DNA from: Enterococcus sp. HY326
Lineage (GTDB): Bacteria > Bacillota > Bacilli > Lactobacillales > Enterococcaceae
Reading direction: 5' to 3'
DNA length: 64,000 nt
NCBI RefSeq assembly: GCF_026157065.1
Contig: NZ_JANLGQ010000009.1
Coordinates: 1-64,000 of the forward strand
This document shows positions 1 to 7,204 of this stretch, piece by piece. Numbering within the stretch: position 1 is the stretch's first letter; each line of letters starts with the position of its first letter. The notes beneath the pieces were generated by a model. It did not search any database. It saw only the letters and a program-made list of their open reading frames with translations, and was not told the DNA's origin. A program made the position numbers and the translations under genes.

Positions 1-256
1 TGGTTTTCGGAAACTGCATCCCCAACATTCACTAAGACTTTTAAGATAGCGCCAGGCATAGGAGCCGTAATTGCATCGGCGCCGGCTGGAGCTGAAGCAA
101 CGGGTGTTGGTGTTGGTGCTTCTGGAGCAGGAGCTGCGGGCGCAACAGGTGCAGCCGGAGCAACGGGTGCTGTCGGGGTTGTGGCACGCCACCGATTTCT
201 TCCATTTCTACTAAGTATTCTTGACCATCGATTGAAATTTTAAATTTACGTAACAT
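1..256 (-). CDS. oadD: Biotin carboxyl carrier subunit of oxaloacetate decarboxylase (partial, apparent frameshift)
   Basis: The gene starts at ATG 256 behind a GGAGGG site, with the N-terminus MLRKFKISIDGQEYLVEMEE typical of small biotin acceptor proteins. After about 25 residues the frame breaks: the Ala/Pro-rich linker and the biotinyl domain start (ITAPMPGAILKVLVNVGD) continue in another frame. Adding one C to the CCCC run (GGGG on the plus strand at 175-178) restores one continuous protein. The C-terminal biotin lysine motif lies beyond the left edge. The protein would carry CO2 between the carboxyltransferase and the membrane decarboxylase subunit. It follows the OadH-like gene, matching the enterococcal oadHDB order. 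Sequencing error in a homopolymer and a true null allele are both possible. Confidence 0.8.
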
Positions 257-272
257 TGATGAACCCTCCGTT

Positions 273-605
273 TTATTTTTTCTTTTGAATCGTTTTGACA
301 ATGAGCTGACTGTCTTCTGCTGCCTCTGCGGCAAGACTGGCGGCAATTAACGCAACTGTGCGGGCTTCTGGATTGCGTTTTAAAATTGTTTTAACCACAA
401 ATTGACTGTCGCTGTTTTCGCCAGCCGCAATTGCGGTGGCAATCACACTCACCAACTGATATTCTTCGGGACTTGTCGGAATAAATGCTGGTAAGGCTTC
501 AAAAGAATTTGCATCTTCAGCTGCTTGATTTATCGCCTGCTGATAATCGCCTTTATTGTCTAGTTGATTTTTCGTTGATTCTCTGCGTTTTAAAAATTGA
601 AACAA
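273..605 (-). CDS. oadH: OadH-like small subunit of oxaloacetate decarboxylase
   Basis: This is a 110-residue soluble-looking protein with alternating Ala-rich stretches (VIATAIAAGE, LIAASLAAEAAED) and a repeated (L)IVKTI motif. The start is TTG at 605, seven bases after GGAGG; no ATG fits better. Enterococcal oxaloacetate decarboxylase clusters have a small extra subunit, OadH, directly before OadD and OadB, and this gene holds that position. The assignment rests mainly on position and size, since I cannot align it. It might instead be a gamma-like or unrelated accessory subunit. Confidence 0.5.
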   Translation of the reverse strand: MFQFLKRRESTKNQLDNKGDYQQAINQAAEDANSFEALPAFIPTSPEEYQLVSVIATAIAAGENSDSQFVVKTILKRNPEARTVALIAASLAAEAAEDSQLIVKTIQKKK

Positions 606-640
606 TTTGCTCCCTCCTCTTTTAAAATTTCAAAAAGAAA

Positions 641-801
641 AGACGCTGTAGCATAAGTTCCCTCTGTCAAAATTCTGAACACCTTGATGCTTCTACTAAA
701 CAGTTCATTTTTGTAATTTCTAAAATATTACTTTTGAAATTAGATGAGCTGCTGAATAGGTCAGATTTTTGACCGTTCGTTGGACTTATGCCACAGCCTC
801 T
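641..801 (-). repeat. Intergenic element with long terminal inverted repeat
   Basis: The gap between the transporter and oadH genes is bounded by AGACGCTGTAGCATAAGT (641-658) and its near-perfect inverse (784-801). On the minus strand 17 of 18 positions pair, one of them as G-U, so the pairing is better as minus-strand RNA. Shorter hairpins lie inside, including GGTCA/TGACC near 760-775. The ends resemble, from memory, the GAGGCTGGGACATAA-type intergenic repeats of Firmicutes. It could be a small mobile repeat or an mRNA processing or stability element inside the operon. Confidence 0.5.
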
Positions 802-806
802 TATGT

Positions 807-2171
807 TTAAAGCGGCAATGACCCGGTTGCTGCGTACACAGCAAGATAAATGATTAAAATTGGCCAGCAATATTTGATATACTTCTTCTGAAAATCAACA
901 AAATTTAATTCAGTTGAAGCTGTCAGCATAAACAAAGCTGGAATAACTGGCGAAATCAAACGGAAGGATTGTCCCACCATGGAGGCAACTGCTGCTTGGG
1001 TAGCTGACAAGCCATAGGATTCCATCACCTCAGCAACAACTTTGGCGATGCCGAAGTAAAAGGCATCCTGTGGTAAAAAGGTAATTGCCGGTGCAGAGAT
1101 AAAGGCGTAAATCGGTGCCATATGGGCGCCTAAATTTTCGGGAATAATCATGGTGATGCCTTGAGCTAAAGCATTTGCCATGCCGCTGCCGGATAAGACT
1201 CCGGAGAAAACACCGGCGGCAAAGGTTGCCAAGGCTGGCGCTAAAGCGTCAGAGGCAATATCATCAATTCGGTCATTGATGATACTTACCTGGCGATAAT
1301 TCACCGTCAGCACGATAGCGCTACCAATCATAAACAACACAGCGCCGTGGGCTACATCTTGAATCAGTAAATATAAAATGCCAGCAGTTAAAAGCAGATT
1401 AAACCAGAATAGTTTTGGCCGTTTTAATTCAGGATCTTTATTTTGAATCGAGGCTAACATTTTTGCCATCATCACGTCATCAATCGCTGAATCAGAACCG
1501 TCGCAAAAACCTAAGCGCTTACGTTCTTTTAGTCCTAAGCGATAAGCTAGAAAAATGACAAATACTTCTGCCACTAGCATCCCTGGCAGCAGGGCATTAA
1601 ATAGTTCTGTCACCGGCACTCCAATGGCTGTACTAGCAGCAATTGTCGGTCCGCCCCAAGGGAGCTGATTGAAAATTCCGATGGGGGCAACAATTAAAAT
1701 TGCTAAATAACTGAGTTTCATATTCATAAATTTATACAATTCCAAAAAAGCAGCTACGCAGATAATAATCGTCGTAGTGGTGTCACCGTTCATCGTGACA
1801 ACTGTGGCTGTTAAGACAGTAGCCATCGTCACTTTTAGCGGGTCACCCTTGGCTTTTTTTATAAAAAATTCGCACAAGGGGTCAAACAAGCCCACATTTA
1901 ACATTAAATCAAAATACATCACCGCAAATAAAATTAACAAGCCTGGGGAAATAACTCCCATGGAAACACTGCCGGATTCATCATTGACACTGAAGAACAG
2001 CGCATCCGTAATCCATTGAAATAAATCAGCAAAAGTGGCATCTGTTAGAACAACCACAATTAATCCGAAAAACAGTGGCACTAAAACCAGAGCGCCGACA
2101 ATTGAAAGTTTATTTTTCGCCAATAAAACGACAAATGAAACAATCATTAACAATGCCAAGAATAAAAGCAT
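807..2171 (-). CDS. CitMHS-family carboxylate transporter, probably for tartrate
   Basis: This 454-residue protein has about twelve hydrophobic segments. Two conserved family stretches are visible: VVTMNGDTTTT (about residue 125) and FNQLPWGGPTIAAST (about residue 167), as in metal-citrate/proton symporters of the CitM/CitH type. ATG 2171 follows an AGAGGAAG site, 23 bases after ttdB. The family moves citrate or related carboxylates complexed with a divalent metal. Because the neighbours are tartrate dehydratase and oxaloacetate decarboxylase, and no citrate lyase gene is seen here, L-tartrate is the more likely substrate. That is inferred from context. Confidence 0.75.
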   Translation of the reverse strand: MLLFLALLMIVSFVVLLAKNKLSIVGALVLVPLFFGLIVVVLTDATFADLFQWITDALFFSVNDESGSVSMGVISPGLLILFAVMYFDLMLNVGLFDPLCEFFIKKAKGDPLKVTMATVLTATVVTMNGDTTTTIIICVAAFLELYKFMNMKLSYLAILIVAPIGIFNQLPWGGPTIAASTAIGVPVTELFNALLPGMLVAEVFVIFLAYRLGLKERKRLGFCDGSDSAIDDVMMAKMLASIQNKDPELKRPKLFWFNLLLTAGILYLLIQDVAHGAVLFMIGSAIVLTVNYRQVSIINDRIDDIASDALAPALATFAAGVFSGVLSGSGMANALAQGITMIIPENLGAHMAPIYAFISAPAITFLPQDAFYFGIAKVVAEVMESYGLSATQAAVASMVGQSFRLISPVIPALFMLTASTELNFVDFQKKYIKYCWPILIIYLAVYAATGSLPL

Positions 2172-2194
2172 AAGGCTTCCTCTTTTCTATAAAG

Positions 2195-2806
2195 CTATTT
2201 GATGAAACGCACTTCCTGATAAATTTTTTCTAGTTCTGCATCTTTGCGTCGGTTAAACTCAATTTTATTTTTTTCAAACAAATTGTCTCCTAGAGTGTCG
2301 ATTGAAACGATTAATGGACCGTATTCCTTAACTTGATTCACCCATAGAGTTTCTGGCATCCCTAAGTCTTTCCACTGCGCATCGATAATTTCTTCAACTT
2401 TTTCAGCTGCATAAACAGCATTACCTGCTGGATAAACAAGGTGCAAGGCTTGATACTTTTTACAGCCGGCTTGTGTGCCCGCTCCCATACCGCCTTTGCC
2501 GACAATCAAACGAACACCGGTTTCTTTAATAAAATCCTCTTCAAATTTTTCCATCCGCATGCTAGTCGTCGGTCCAACAGAAATCATTTGATAGCTGCCA
2601 TCTTCCTTTTCTTTGACAATCGGGCCAGCGTGTAAAATTGCCTTATCTTTGACATCCACCGGTAAAGGCAATCCTTCTTCGACAACTCGCCGATGAGCCA
2701 CGTCGCGACAGGTGACTAAAATTCCTTCTAAATAAACGATATCCCCTACACGAATATCGGCAATATCTTCAGCGGACACGGGTGTTTTTAAATGAAACTC
2801 TCTCAT
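2195..2806 (-). CDS. ttdB: L(+)-tartrate dehydratase beta subunit
   Basis: This is a 203-residue protein, the usual length of TtdB (about 200). It corresponds to the C-terminal domain of class I hydro-lyases and has the motifs LHAGPIV, SVGPTTSMRM and VGKGGMG that shape the substrate site. With TtdA it dehydrates L(+)-tartrate to oxaloacetate in the cytoplasm. The start codon overlaps the ttdA stop as ATGA, with AGGAGG ahead, so the two are probably translationally coupled. The short class I fumarase beta subunit is the main alternative, but the partner alpha subunit looks more like TtdA. Confidence 0.85.
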   Translation of the reverse strand: MREFHLKTPVSAEDIADIRVGDIVYLEGILVTCRDVAHRRVVEEGLPLPVDVKDKAILHAGPIVKEKEDGSYQMISVGPTTSMRMEKFEEDFIKETGVRLIVGKGGMGAGTQAGCKKYQALHLVYPAGNAVYAAEKVEEIIDAQWKDLGMPETLWVNQVKEYGPLIVSIDTLGDNLFEKNKIEFNRRKDAELEKIYQEVRFIK

Positions 2807-3729
2807 AGTTCTACCTCCTGATGTAACGGTAATGAATAATTTAATTCGCTATCAAATAAAATTTTGCCTCGGCGATGAGACCAGCAGCCGACATTAATGG
2901 CTACGCCAATAACGGAAGGATGGCGGGCAGTGTTAATAATGTTAACCCCCATGACGGATTTTTTTCCGCCAAAGCCTTGCGGTCCTAAGCCAATATTGTT
3001 GATACCATCTTCTAGTAAATGTTCCATCTTGCGGGCATTTTCGTTTGGACTTTCACTACTGACTTCCCGCATTAAAGCTAATTTAGAATTCATAGCGGCA
3101 ACTTCCACAGACGTTCCAATGCCAATACCTACCAATAATGGTGGGCAAGCGTTAATTCCATAGCTAGTCATCTGATCCATCACAAATTTTGCGACACCTT
3201 CGTAGCCTTCTCCGGGCATTAAAACTTTGGCTGCTCCTGGTAAGGAACAACCGCCCCCTGCCATGTAAACGTACATTTCCAATTTATCGGAATCGCCTTC
3301 AATTTCAGTAAAGACACTTGGTAAGCCAGAACCAATGTTTAAGCCAGTATTGTACTCATCAAAAGTTTCCACTGCATTGTGGCGCAGTGGTGCTTTTTGT
3401 GTTGCTAAAAAAACAGCTTCCTTTAAAATGTCATTCAATTCGCTTAATAATGGAAAATGACTGCCACATTTGATAAAAAATTGTAATGCGCCGGTGTCTT
3501 GACAACTTGGTCGTTCCAATTTTTCAGCTAACATTTGATTTTCCCACATGGTGTTGTACACCAATTGTTGCAATGGATCGACTTCAATTTTAGAAAGCTC
3601 GCTTAATTTTGCTGTCACATCATCTGGTAAACGACGGCTGACCACGGCAATGTAGTCAACTAAAATATCTCGCATTTGCTGAGCCTTAGGTGATAAAGTT
3701 TTTTCTTGGTACGTATATTTTGTAGTCAT
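2803..3729 (-). CDS. ttdA: L(+)-tartrate dehydratase alpha subunit (4Fe-4S)
   Basis: The 308-residue protein carries the three cysteines expected to bind the [4Fe-4S] cluster, in the contexts RPSCQDTG, NACPPLLVG and NVGCWSHRRG. It also has the TtdA-like stretches RRLPDDV, YMAGGGCSLPGAAKVLMP and GLGPQGFGGKKSVMG. The start is ATG 3729 with AAGGAGGAG ahead; the 17 codons further upstream are rejected because they lack such a site. The enzyme feeds oxaloacetate to the decarboxylase encoded downstream. The cluster is oxygen-sensitive in this family, which suits fermentative growth. Confidence 0.88.
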   Translation of the reverse strand: MTTKYTYQEKTLSPKAQQMRDILVDYIAVVSRRLPDDVTAKLSELSKIEVDPLQQLVYNTMWENQMLAEKLERPSCQDTGALQFFIKCGSHFPLLSELNDILKEAVFLATQKAPLRHNAVETFDEYNTGLNIGSGLPSVFTEIEGDSDKLEMYVYMAGGGCSLPGAAKVLMPGEGYEGVAKFVMDQMTSYGINACPPLLVGIGIGTSVEVAAMNSKLALMREVSSESPNENARKMEHLLEDGINNIGLGPQGFGGKKSVMGVNIINTARHPSVIGVAINVGCWSHRRGKILFDSELNYSLPLHQEVEL

Positions 3730-3898
3730 GATACTCCTCCTTGCTGTTATCTGTATTATCTTCGGAAAAGCTCTTTTCAACTAGCCAATAATTATCGAGA
3801 TGCAGCTTCCTTGTGAAAGTAATAACATTAAATAAAGTCGTCATTTTCACTCCTTCAACACAAAAAAAGCCACTGCTGTTTGCGACAGCGCCGGCAAT

Positions 3899-3917
3899 TG
3901 TTTCCGTTTTCATAATA
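3899..3917 (-). promoter_or_regulatory. cre site over the tartrate operon promoter
   Basis: The minus strand reads TGAAAACGGAAACA (3912-3899), a full match to the CcpA cre consensus TGWAARCGNWNNCA. It directly adjoins a TATTAT -10 hexamer (3917-3912). The base region 17 bp upstream is a poor -35, as expected for an activator-dependent promoter. CcpA would block transcription when glucose is present. The 3730-4054 gap also holds a GCTGT/ACAGC inverted repeat near 3875-3890, a possible AraC-family operator. Confidence 0.6.
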
Positions 3918-3971
3918 CTGAGTAGCAAAAAAAAAGGTATCCCGATTTTTGTGATAGCCTAAAAATAAATC

Positions 3972-4044
3972 CTCAAAAATCAGCATTGAAAATCAAAAAT
4001 TTGCATAAGATTAAATGCTTTTTGAAAACAGGCAATTTTTGAGG
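3972..4044 (-). terminator. Large hairpin between the araC-type gene and ttdA
   Basis: The ten-base arms CCTCAAAAAT and ATTTTTGAGG enclose a second nested pair (AGCATT/AATGCT). On the minus strand the outer stem is followed by the T-rich stretch ATTTATTTTTAGG. It probably ends the regulator transcript, though the long loop makes it weaker than a typical intrinsic terminator. Confidence 0.4.
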
Positions 4045-4054
4045 AAATGGTTTT

Positions 4055-5077
4055 TTAATCAGCAGTTGAAGTGATGGCTTTTAACTTAGCTAAAAGCTCG
4101 TTGTATTTTTCTTGGTAATCATCTCTGGCACAATAGCTACAAGGATTAATCTGCAGTGTTTCTTGACTAATGGCTTGTTCCTGTAAAATTGCCAACGCCG
4201 CTTGTTGATCTTCTGGTGATAATTCTTCTTTAAAGGATCGATCAATTACCCGCAAATCAGGATTCAATTGCTTCCGATACTCACTTGGCGTCAGGGCAAA
4301 ATGTTTTTTAAACATTTTATTAAAGGCTTTGATATCACTAAAACCATTTTCATAAGCAATATCGGCAATTTTCAACTGGGTGTCTGCCAATGCTTTGACT
4401 GCATGTTGCAAGCGGCAACGAGTCAGATATTCGTAAAAATTAATCCCCAACTCGCTTTTAAATAATTTTGACAAATAGGTCGTGGAATAATTGGTCGCTT
4501 GGGCCAACGACTCCAGTGAAACCTCTTTTCTAAAGTTTTCCTCCAGGTAGGAAATTGCATCATCCAATAAAGACTGCCGCTTAGCTAGCGGCTTCTCCTT
4601 ATTATTTTCAGCGGGAACAAAAAATTCCAGTAGCTTTTGACTAATTGAAAAAAAGAGACTATTTTTTTGAAAAGCGGCACTCGCCTGATTATCCAACAAT
4701 TGCAGCTGTGCCATATCTTTCCTAAAAGAAGCATAGAGGGGATTAAGCTGGTCACGGCTAGAGTCCAATTTGAAATTGCCCCCGCCCAGCTCCACTCCTT
4801 GATTAATAAAAAAATCAGGGGAAAGATATAGCCGCAAACAGGTGCTATCAGGATCAATAGCAAACGTCGCATGCCCACTATTGGAATTGATTACATACAA
4901 ATCCCCTGTTTGCAGCTCATGAATGCTTCCGTCCACATTAATTTCAATATGACCTTTTAACAGCCACAATAATTCGATTTCATAATGCCAATTGTAGTGA
5001 TAGCTGCCAACCCGATACACCAGCTGGTCAAACTGAACACTTAAATTATCAAATTGATACTGCTCTCTTAAATTCAT
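4055..5077 (-). CDS. AraC-family transcriptional regulator, likely of tartrate use
   Basis: The 340-residue protein has an N-terminal cupin-like sensing domain (about 15-150, with HYNWHYEIELLWLLKGHIEI). Two helix-turn-helix units follow at about 190-285 (SLESLAQATNYSTTYLSKLF and IADIAYENGFSDIKAFNKMF, then HFALTPSEYRKQ). It reads in the same direction as the dehydratase genes and lies just upstream, so it probably activates them in response to tartrate. Unusual for the family, about 55 residues follow the DNA-binding domain and include a CSYC motif, which could bind metal or sense redox. The ligand is inferred. Confidence 0.85.
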   Translation of the reverse strand: MNLREQYQFDNLSVQFDQLVYRVGSYHYNWHYEIELLWLLKGHIEINVDGSIHELQTGDLYVINSNSGHATFAIDPDSTCLRLYLSPDFFINQGVELGGGNFKLDSSRDQLNPLYASFRKDMAQLQLLDNQASAAFQKNSLFFSISQKLLEFFVPAENNKEKPLAKRQSLLDDAISYLEENFRKEVSLESLAQATNYSTTYLSKLFKSELGINFYEYLTRCRLQHAVKALADTQLKIADIAYENGFSDIKAFNKMFKKHFALTPSEYRKQLNPDLRVIDRSFKEELSPEDQQAALAILQEQAISQETLQINPCSYCARDDYQEKYNELLAKLKAITSTAD

Positions 5078-5111
5078 TGTAAAAACTCCAAATAGGACAC
5101 TTTTTTTCTTG

Positions 5112-5120
5112 ATTATAGCA
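5112..5120 (-). promoter_or_regulatory. Extended -10 promoter of the araC-type gene
   Basis: The minus strand reads TGC followed by TATAAT, an extended -10 motif, about 35 bases before the regulator start. No good -35 is visible. The rest of the 5078-5319 gap holds only A/T-rich sequence and a short hairpin (TTTGC/GCAAA around 5240-5262). Confidence 0.5.
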
Positions 5121-5319
5121 TTGTTTTCCTAGTAAGAGTACTCACTGTTTAGTAATCAAATAGGATGTTTCCAATCATTTTGAAAAAACTTATCCAGAGT
5201 CATGAAAAAGCTACAAAGAGAAAAGGGGTAAATCATGGTATATTTGCCTCTACAATGTAGCAAATCATCGCTTTAGAGGAGTAATTTTTGATAGTTTTTA
5301 GGAATTGTTGTTTAAATTT

Positions 5320-5712
5320 TCATCTCAATTTAAAGTACACATACTCATAGAGTGCCAATTTCCGCTTTTCAAAATTAAAATAAAGAATAGCGACTAGCAA
5401 TCCTAAAGAGCCTAAGATGAGATATAAAATTAGTGATGTATAAGGTGAGATCATTCCCACCAATCCAGTAACAATAAAAATTGAACTGATTATTATGGTG
5501 TAAATAAGAAACAAGCTCCAGGTTCTTTTTTCATTTTTTAAAGTGAAATAGGCAAAATAAAACTGTTCCACATCCATTTTGAAAATCTTCTGAACCTCTT
5601 TTACGGATCCATATTTATTCCTTAATATTTGCTTCTTTAAAGATACTCCCAAAATTGTCTCAATTCTTTTTTCTTTAGCAGCAGTCATCCTATCCTCCAT
5701 CGAATAAATCAT
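5320..5712 (-). CDS. Small membrane protein of the WxL locus
   Basis: The 130-residue protein has a charged N-terminal half that may be cytoplasmic (residues 1-65) and two hydrophobic segments (about 67-88 and 92-110), then a basic tail. The true start may be one of the later methionines (MEDRM or MTAAKE). It directly follows the signal peptidase gene and is the last gene of the locus. I do not recognise the family. Confidence 0.6.
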   Translation of the reverse strand: MIYSMEDRMTAAKEKRIETILGVSLKKQILRNKYGSVKEVQKIFKMDVEQFYFAYFTLKNEKRTWSLFLIYTIIISSIFIVTGLVGMISPYTSLILYLILGSLGLLVAILYFNFEKRKLALYEYVYFKLR

Positions 5713-5713
5713 C

Positions 5714-6508
5714 TCATGTTTTTAAATCGGAAAAATTGATTGTTATTACACCTATAATTTGGTTTTCACTCACCAGACCATAATCACGACTATCAGAGCT
5801 GTACTCTCGATTATCCGCTAAGACAAAATATGCTTCTTCTGGTATCTTCGAAGCACCAGAGATATCTATAAGATTAAAATCCTTCGTAAAATTCCCACCA
5901 GATTGTTGCGCCTCATTAATTTGATTAATCAAAAATCTTTCAACAACCATTTCTCCGTTCACATATAAGCTATCATTTATATATTGAATATCCTCCTTTG
6001 GTAGGCCTATCACTCTTCTAATCTGATAAGTATTACCTCGTTTTATTAGAACCAAGTCAAAACGCTGAACACTTTTATTTTTCTTTAACAACACAAGGTC
6101 CCTGTCTCTTAAAGTCGGCACCATACTATACCCATTCACTCGATAAATTTCAAAAAGGAAGGAGCTAACAAATAGACATGTAATCAGAGTCATACTGAAT
6201 ACAAGCAAAAGCTCTTTAAAACGCTGTTTTGACCTACCAACCTGCTTTTTCTTTGATAGCGAGTTTTGAGGCTTAAATCTTTTGCCTTTTTTTCTAGTTT
6301 TTCTTTGAGGGCATGCTAACGGCTCCTCACCTTTGCTTTTACGAAATTCTGCTTTGCCACTTGTTTGAAGCAAAGCTGATTTTTTTGAAACTATTTGAGT
6401 ACTTGAATTTATTTTTTTAGTTTTGTGCTGCTTAGCTGAACCAACCGATTTTTTCGGTCTTTTCCTCAGCTTCTTTTTATTTTCCATCGGAATTTTCACT
6501 AGCCTCAT
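5714..6508 (-). CDS. Type I signal peptidase homologue with Arg at the catalytic Lys position
   Basis: A long basic N-terminal region (1-98) precedes one membrane helix (about 99-120). Box B is intact (NGYSMVPTL, nucleophile Ser128). Box D reads QIRRVIGLP, where active enzymes have KR; Arg164 occupies the catalytic lysine position. Box E has DNREYSSDSRDYG (232-244). Sip-type homologues in sortase/pilus loci of streptococci can lack catalytic residues and act as assembly factors, so this one may be inactive, atypical or a helper for WxL protein export. ATG 6508 has AAGAGG at a good distance; ATG 6487 is the alternative. The N-terminal extension is longer than in typical SipS proteins. Confidence 0.8.
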   Translation of the reverse strand: MRLVKIPMENKKKLRKRPKKSVGSAKQHKTKKINSSTQIVSKKSALLQTSGKAEFRKSKGEEPLACPQRKTRKKGKRFKPQNSLSKKKQVGRSKQRFKELLLVFSMTLITCLFVSSFLFEIYRVNGYSMVPTLRDRDLVLLKKNKSVQRFDLVLIKRGNTYQIRRVIGLPKEDIQYINDSLYVNGEMVVERFLINQINEAQQSGGNFTKDFNLIDISGASKIPEEAYFVLADNREYSSDSRDYGLVSENQIIGVITINFSDLKT

Positions 6509-7169
6509 CTTCTAGTGCCTCTTGATTGACGCTATAATAGTCAAAAGCTTTACTTTCAAGTTCTTTAAGTCGTTTTATATCACCTTCATAGGTGACAACC
6601 AGCTCACTGTTATTGTAAAACTCTGTCACCTGACGACTTGCGTTCATTCCAAGTTCTCCTAGTGCTGCGTAATACCTGTTTAAAACAGTTTGACCGTCTG
6701 CGGTATTTGCCGAACTCGCTGTTTTACTCGCATAGCTTGCTAGGTTAGTTGCTAAATACCGGATATCTCTATTCACCGTATCGGCATCTTCTGTTGCATT
6801 TGCGGCATCATTTATTTTCCCTTCAAAATCACGCAGTAACAAGTATGACCGTACAACCAAATCGGAATCTTCTGTAGATAAGTTTGTGGATTGATAATAG
6901 CTAAGGTAGGCTGTTCCACCACCAAATAGTAGAGCCAATAAAGAAAAAACGACAACCATTTTCACATCTTTTTTTCTTTTTAAATAGATTCTTTTTCTTA
7001 CTACCCGCCATCGTTTTTTTAGTTTAGAATTTTTTGGGGGAGAACTCGGAATACCTGCCAGCTTTTTTGTTTGTGATAGCACCGCTATAAAAAAATAAAT
7101 AGTGAAAAAAATCAGAATCAGTGTAATTGAAATTCCAATGATGACACCCCATTCTATGATAGACATCAT
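6477..7169 (-). CDS. Membrane protein with extracytoplasmic helical domain, WxL locus
   Basis: The 230-residue protein has two transmembrane segments (about 6-32 and 70-92) separated by a short basic loop. A helical, Ala/Asn/Asp-rich outer domain of about 135 residues follows. It overlaps the signal peptidase gene and follows the WxL-interacting protein gene by 35 bases, so it belongs to the same operon. I cannot name a family. A structural or export role in the surface complex is a guess from position. Confidence 0.6.
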   Translation of the reverse strand: MMSIIEWGVIIGISITLILIFFTIYFFIAVLSQTKKLAGIPSSPPKNSKLKKRWRVVRKRIYLKRKKDVKMVVVFSLLALLFGGGTAYLSYYQSTNLSTEDSDLVVRSYLLLRDFEGKINDAANATEDADTVNRDIRYLATNLASYASKTASSANTADGQTVLNRYYAALGELGMNASRQVTEFYNNSELVVTYEGDIKRLKELESKAFDYYSVNQEALEDEASENSDGK

Positions 7170-7204
7170 ATCCCCCCTGAATTATGAATTCTGTTAAATA
7201 GTGA

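Noticed and set aside
807-2171. Citrate transporter of a citrate fermentation cluster
   Set aside because: The neighbours are tartrate dehydratase subunits rather than citrate lyase, so tartrate is more likely; citrate is not excluded.
2195-3729. Class I fumarase of two subunits
   Set aside because: The alpha subunit matches TtdA stretches such as RRLPDDV and GGGCSLPG(A)AKVLMP more closely, and the context makes oxaloacetate useful.
3686-3928. 80-codon minus-strand frame overlapping the ttdA start
   Set aside because: It overlaps the ttdA start, promoter and cre site and has no ribosome site.
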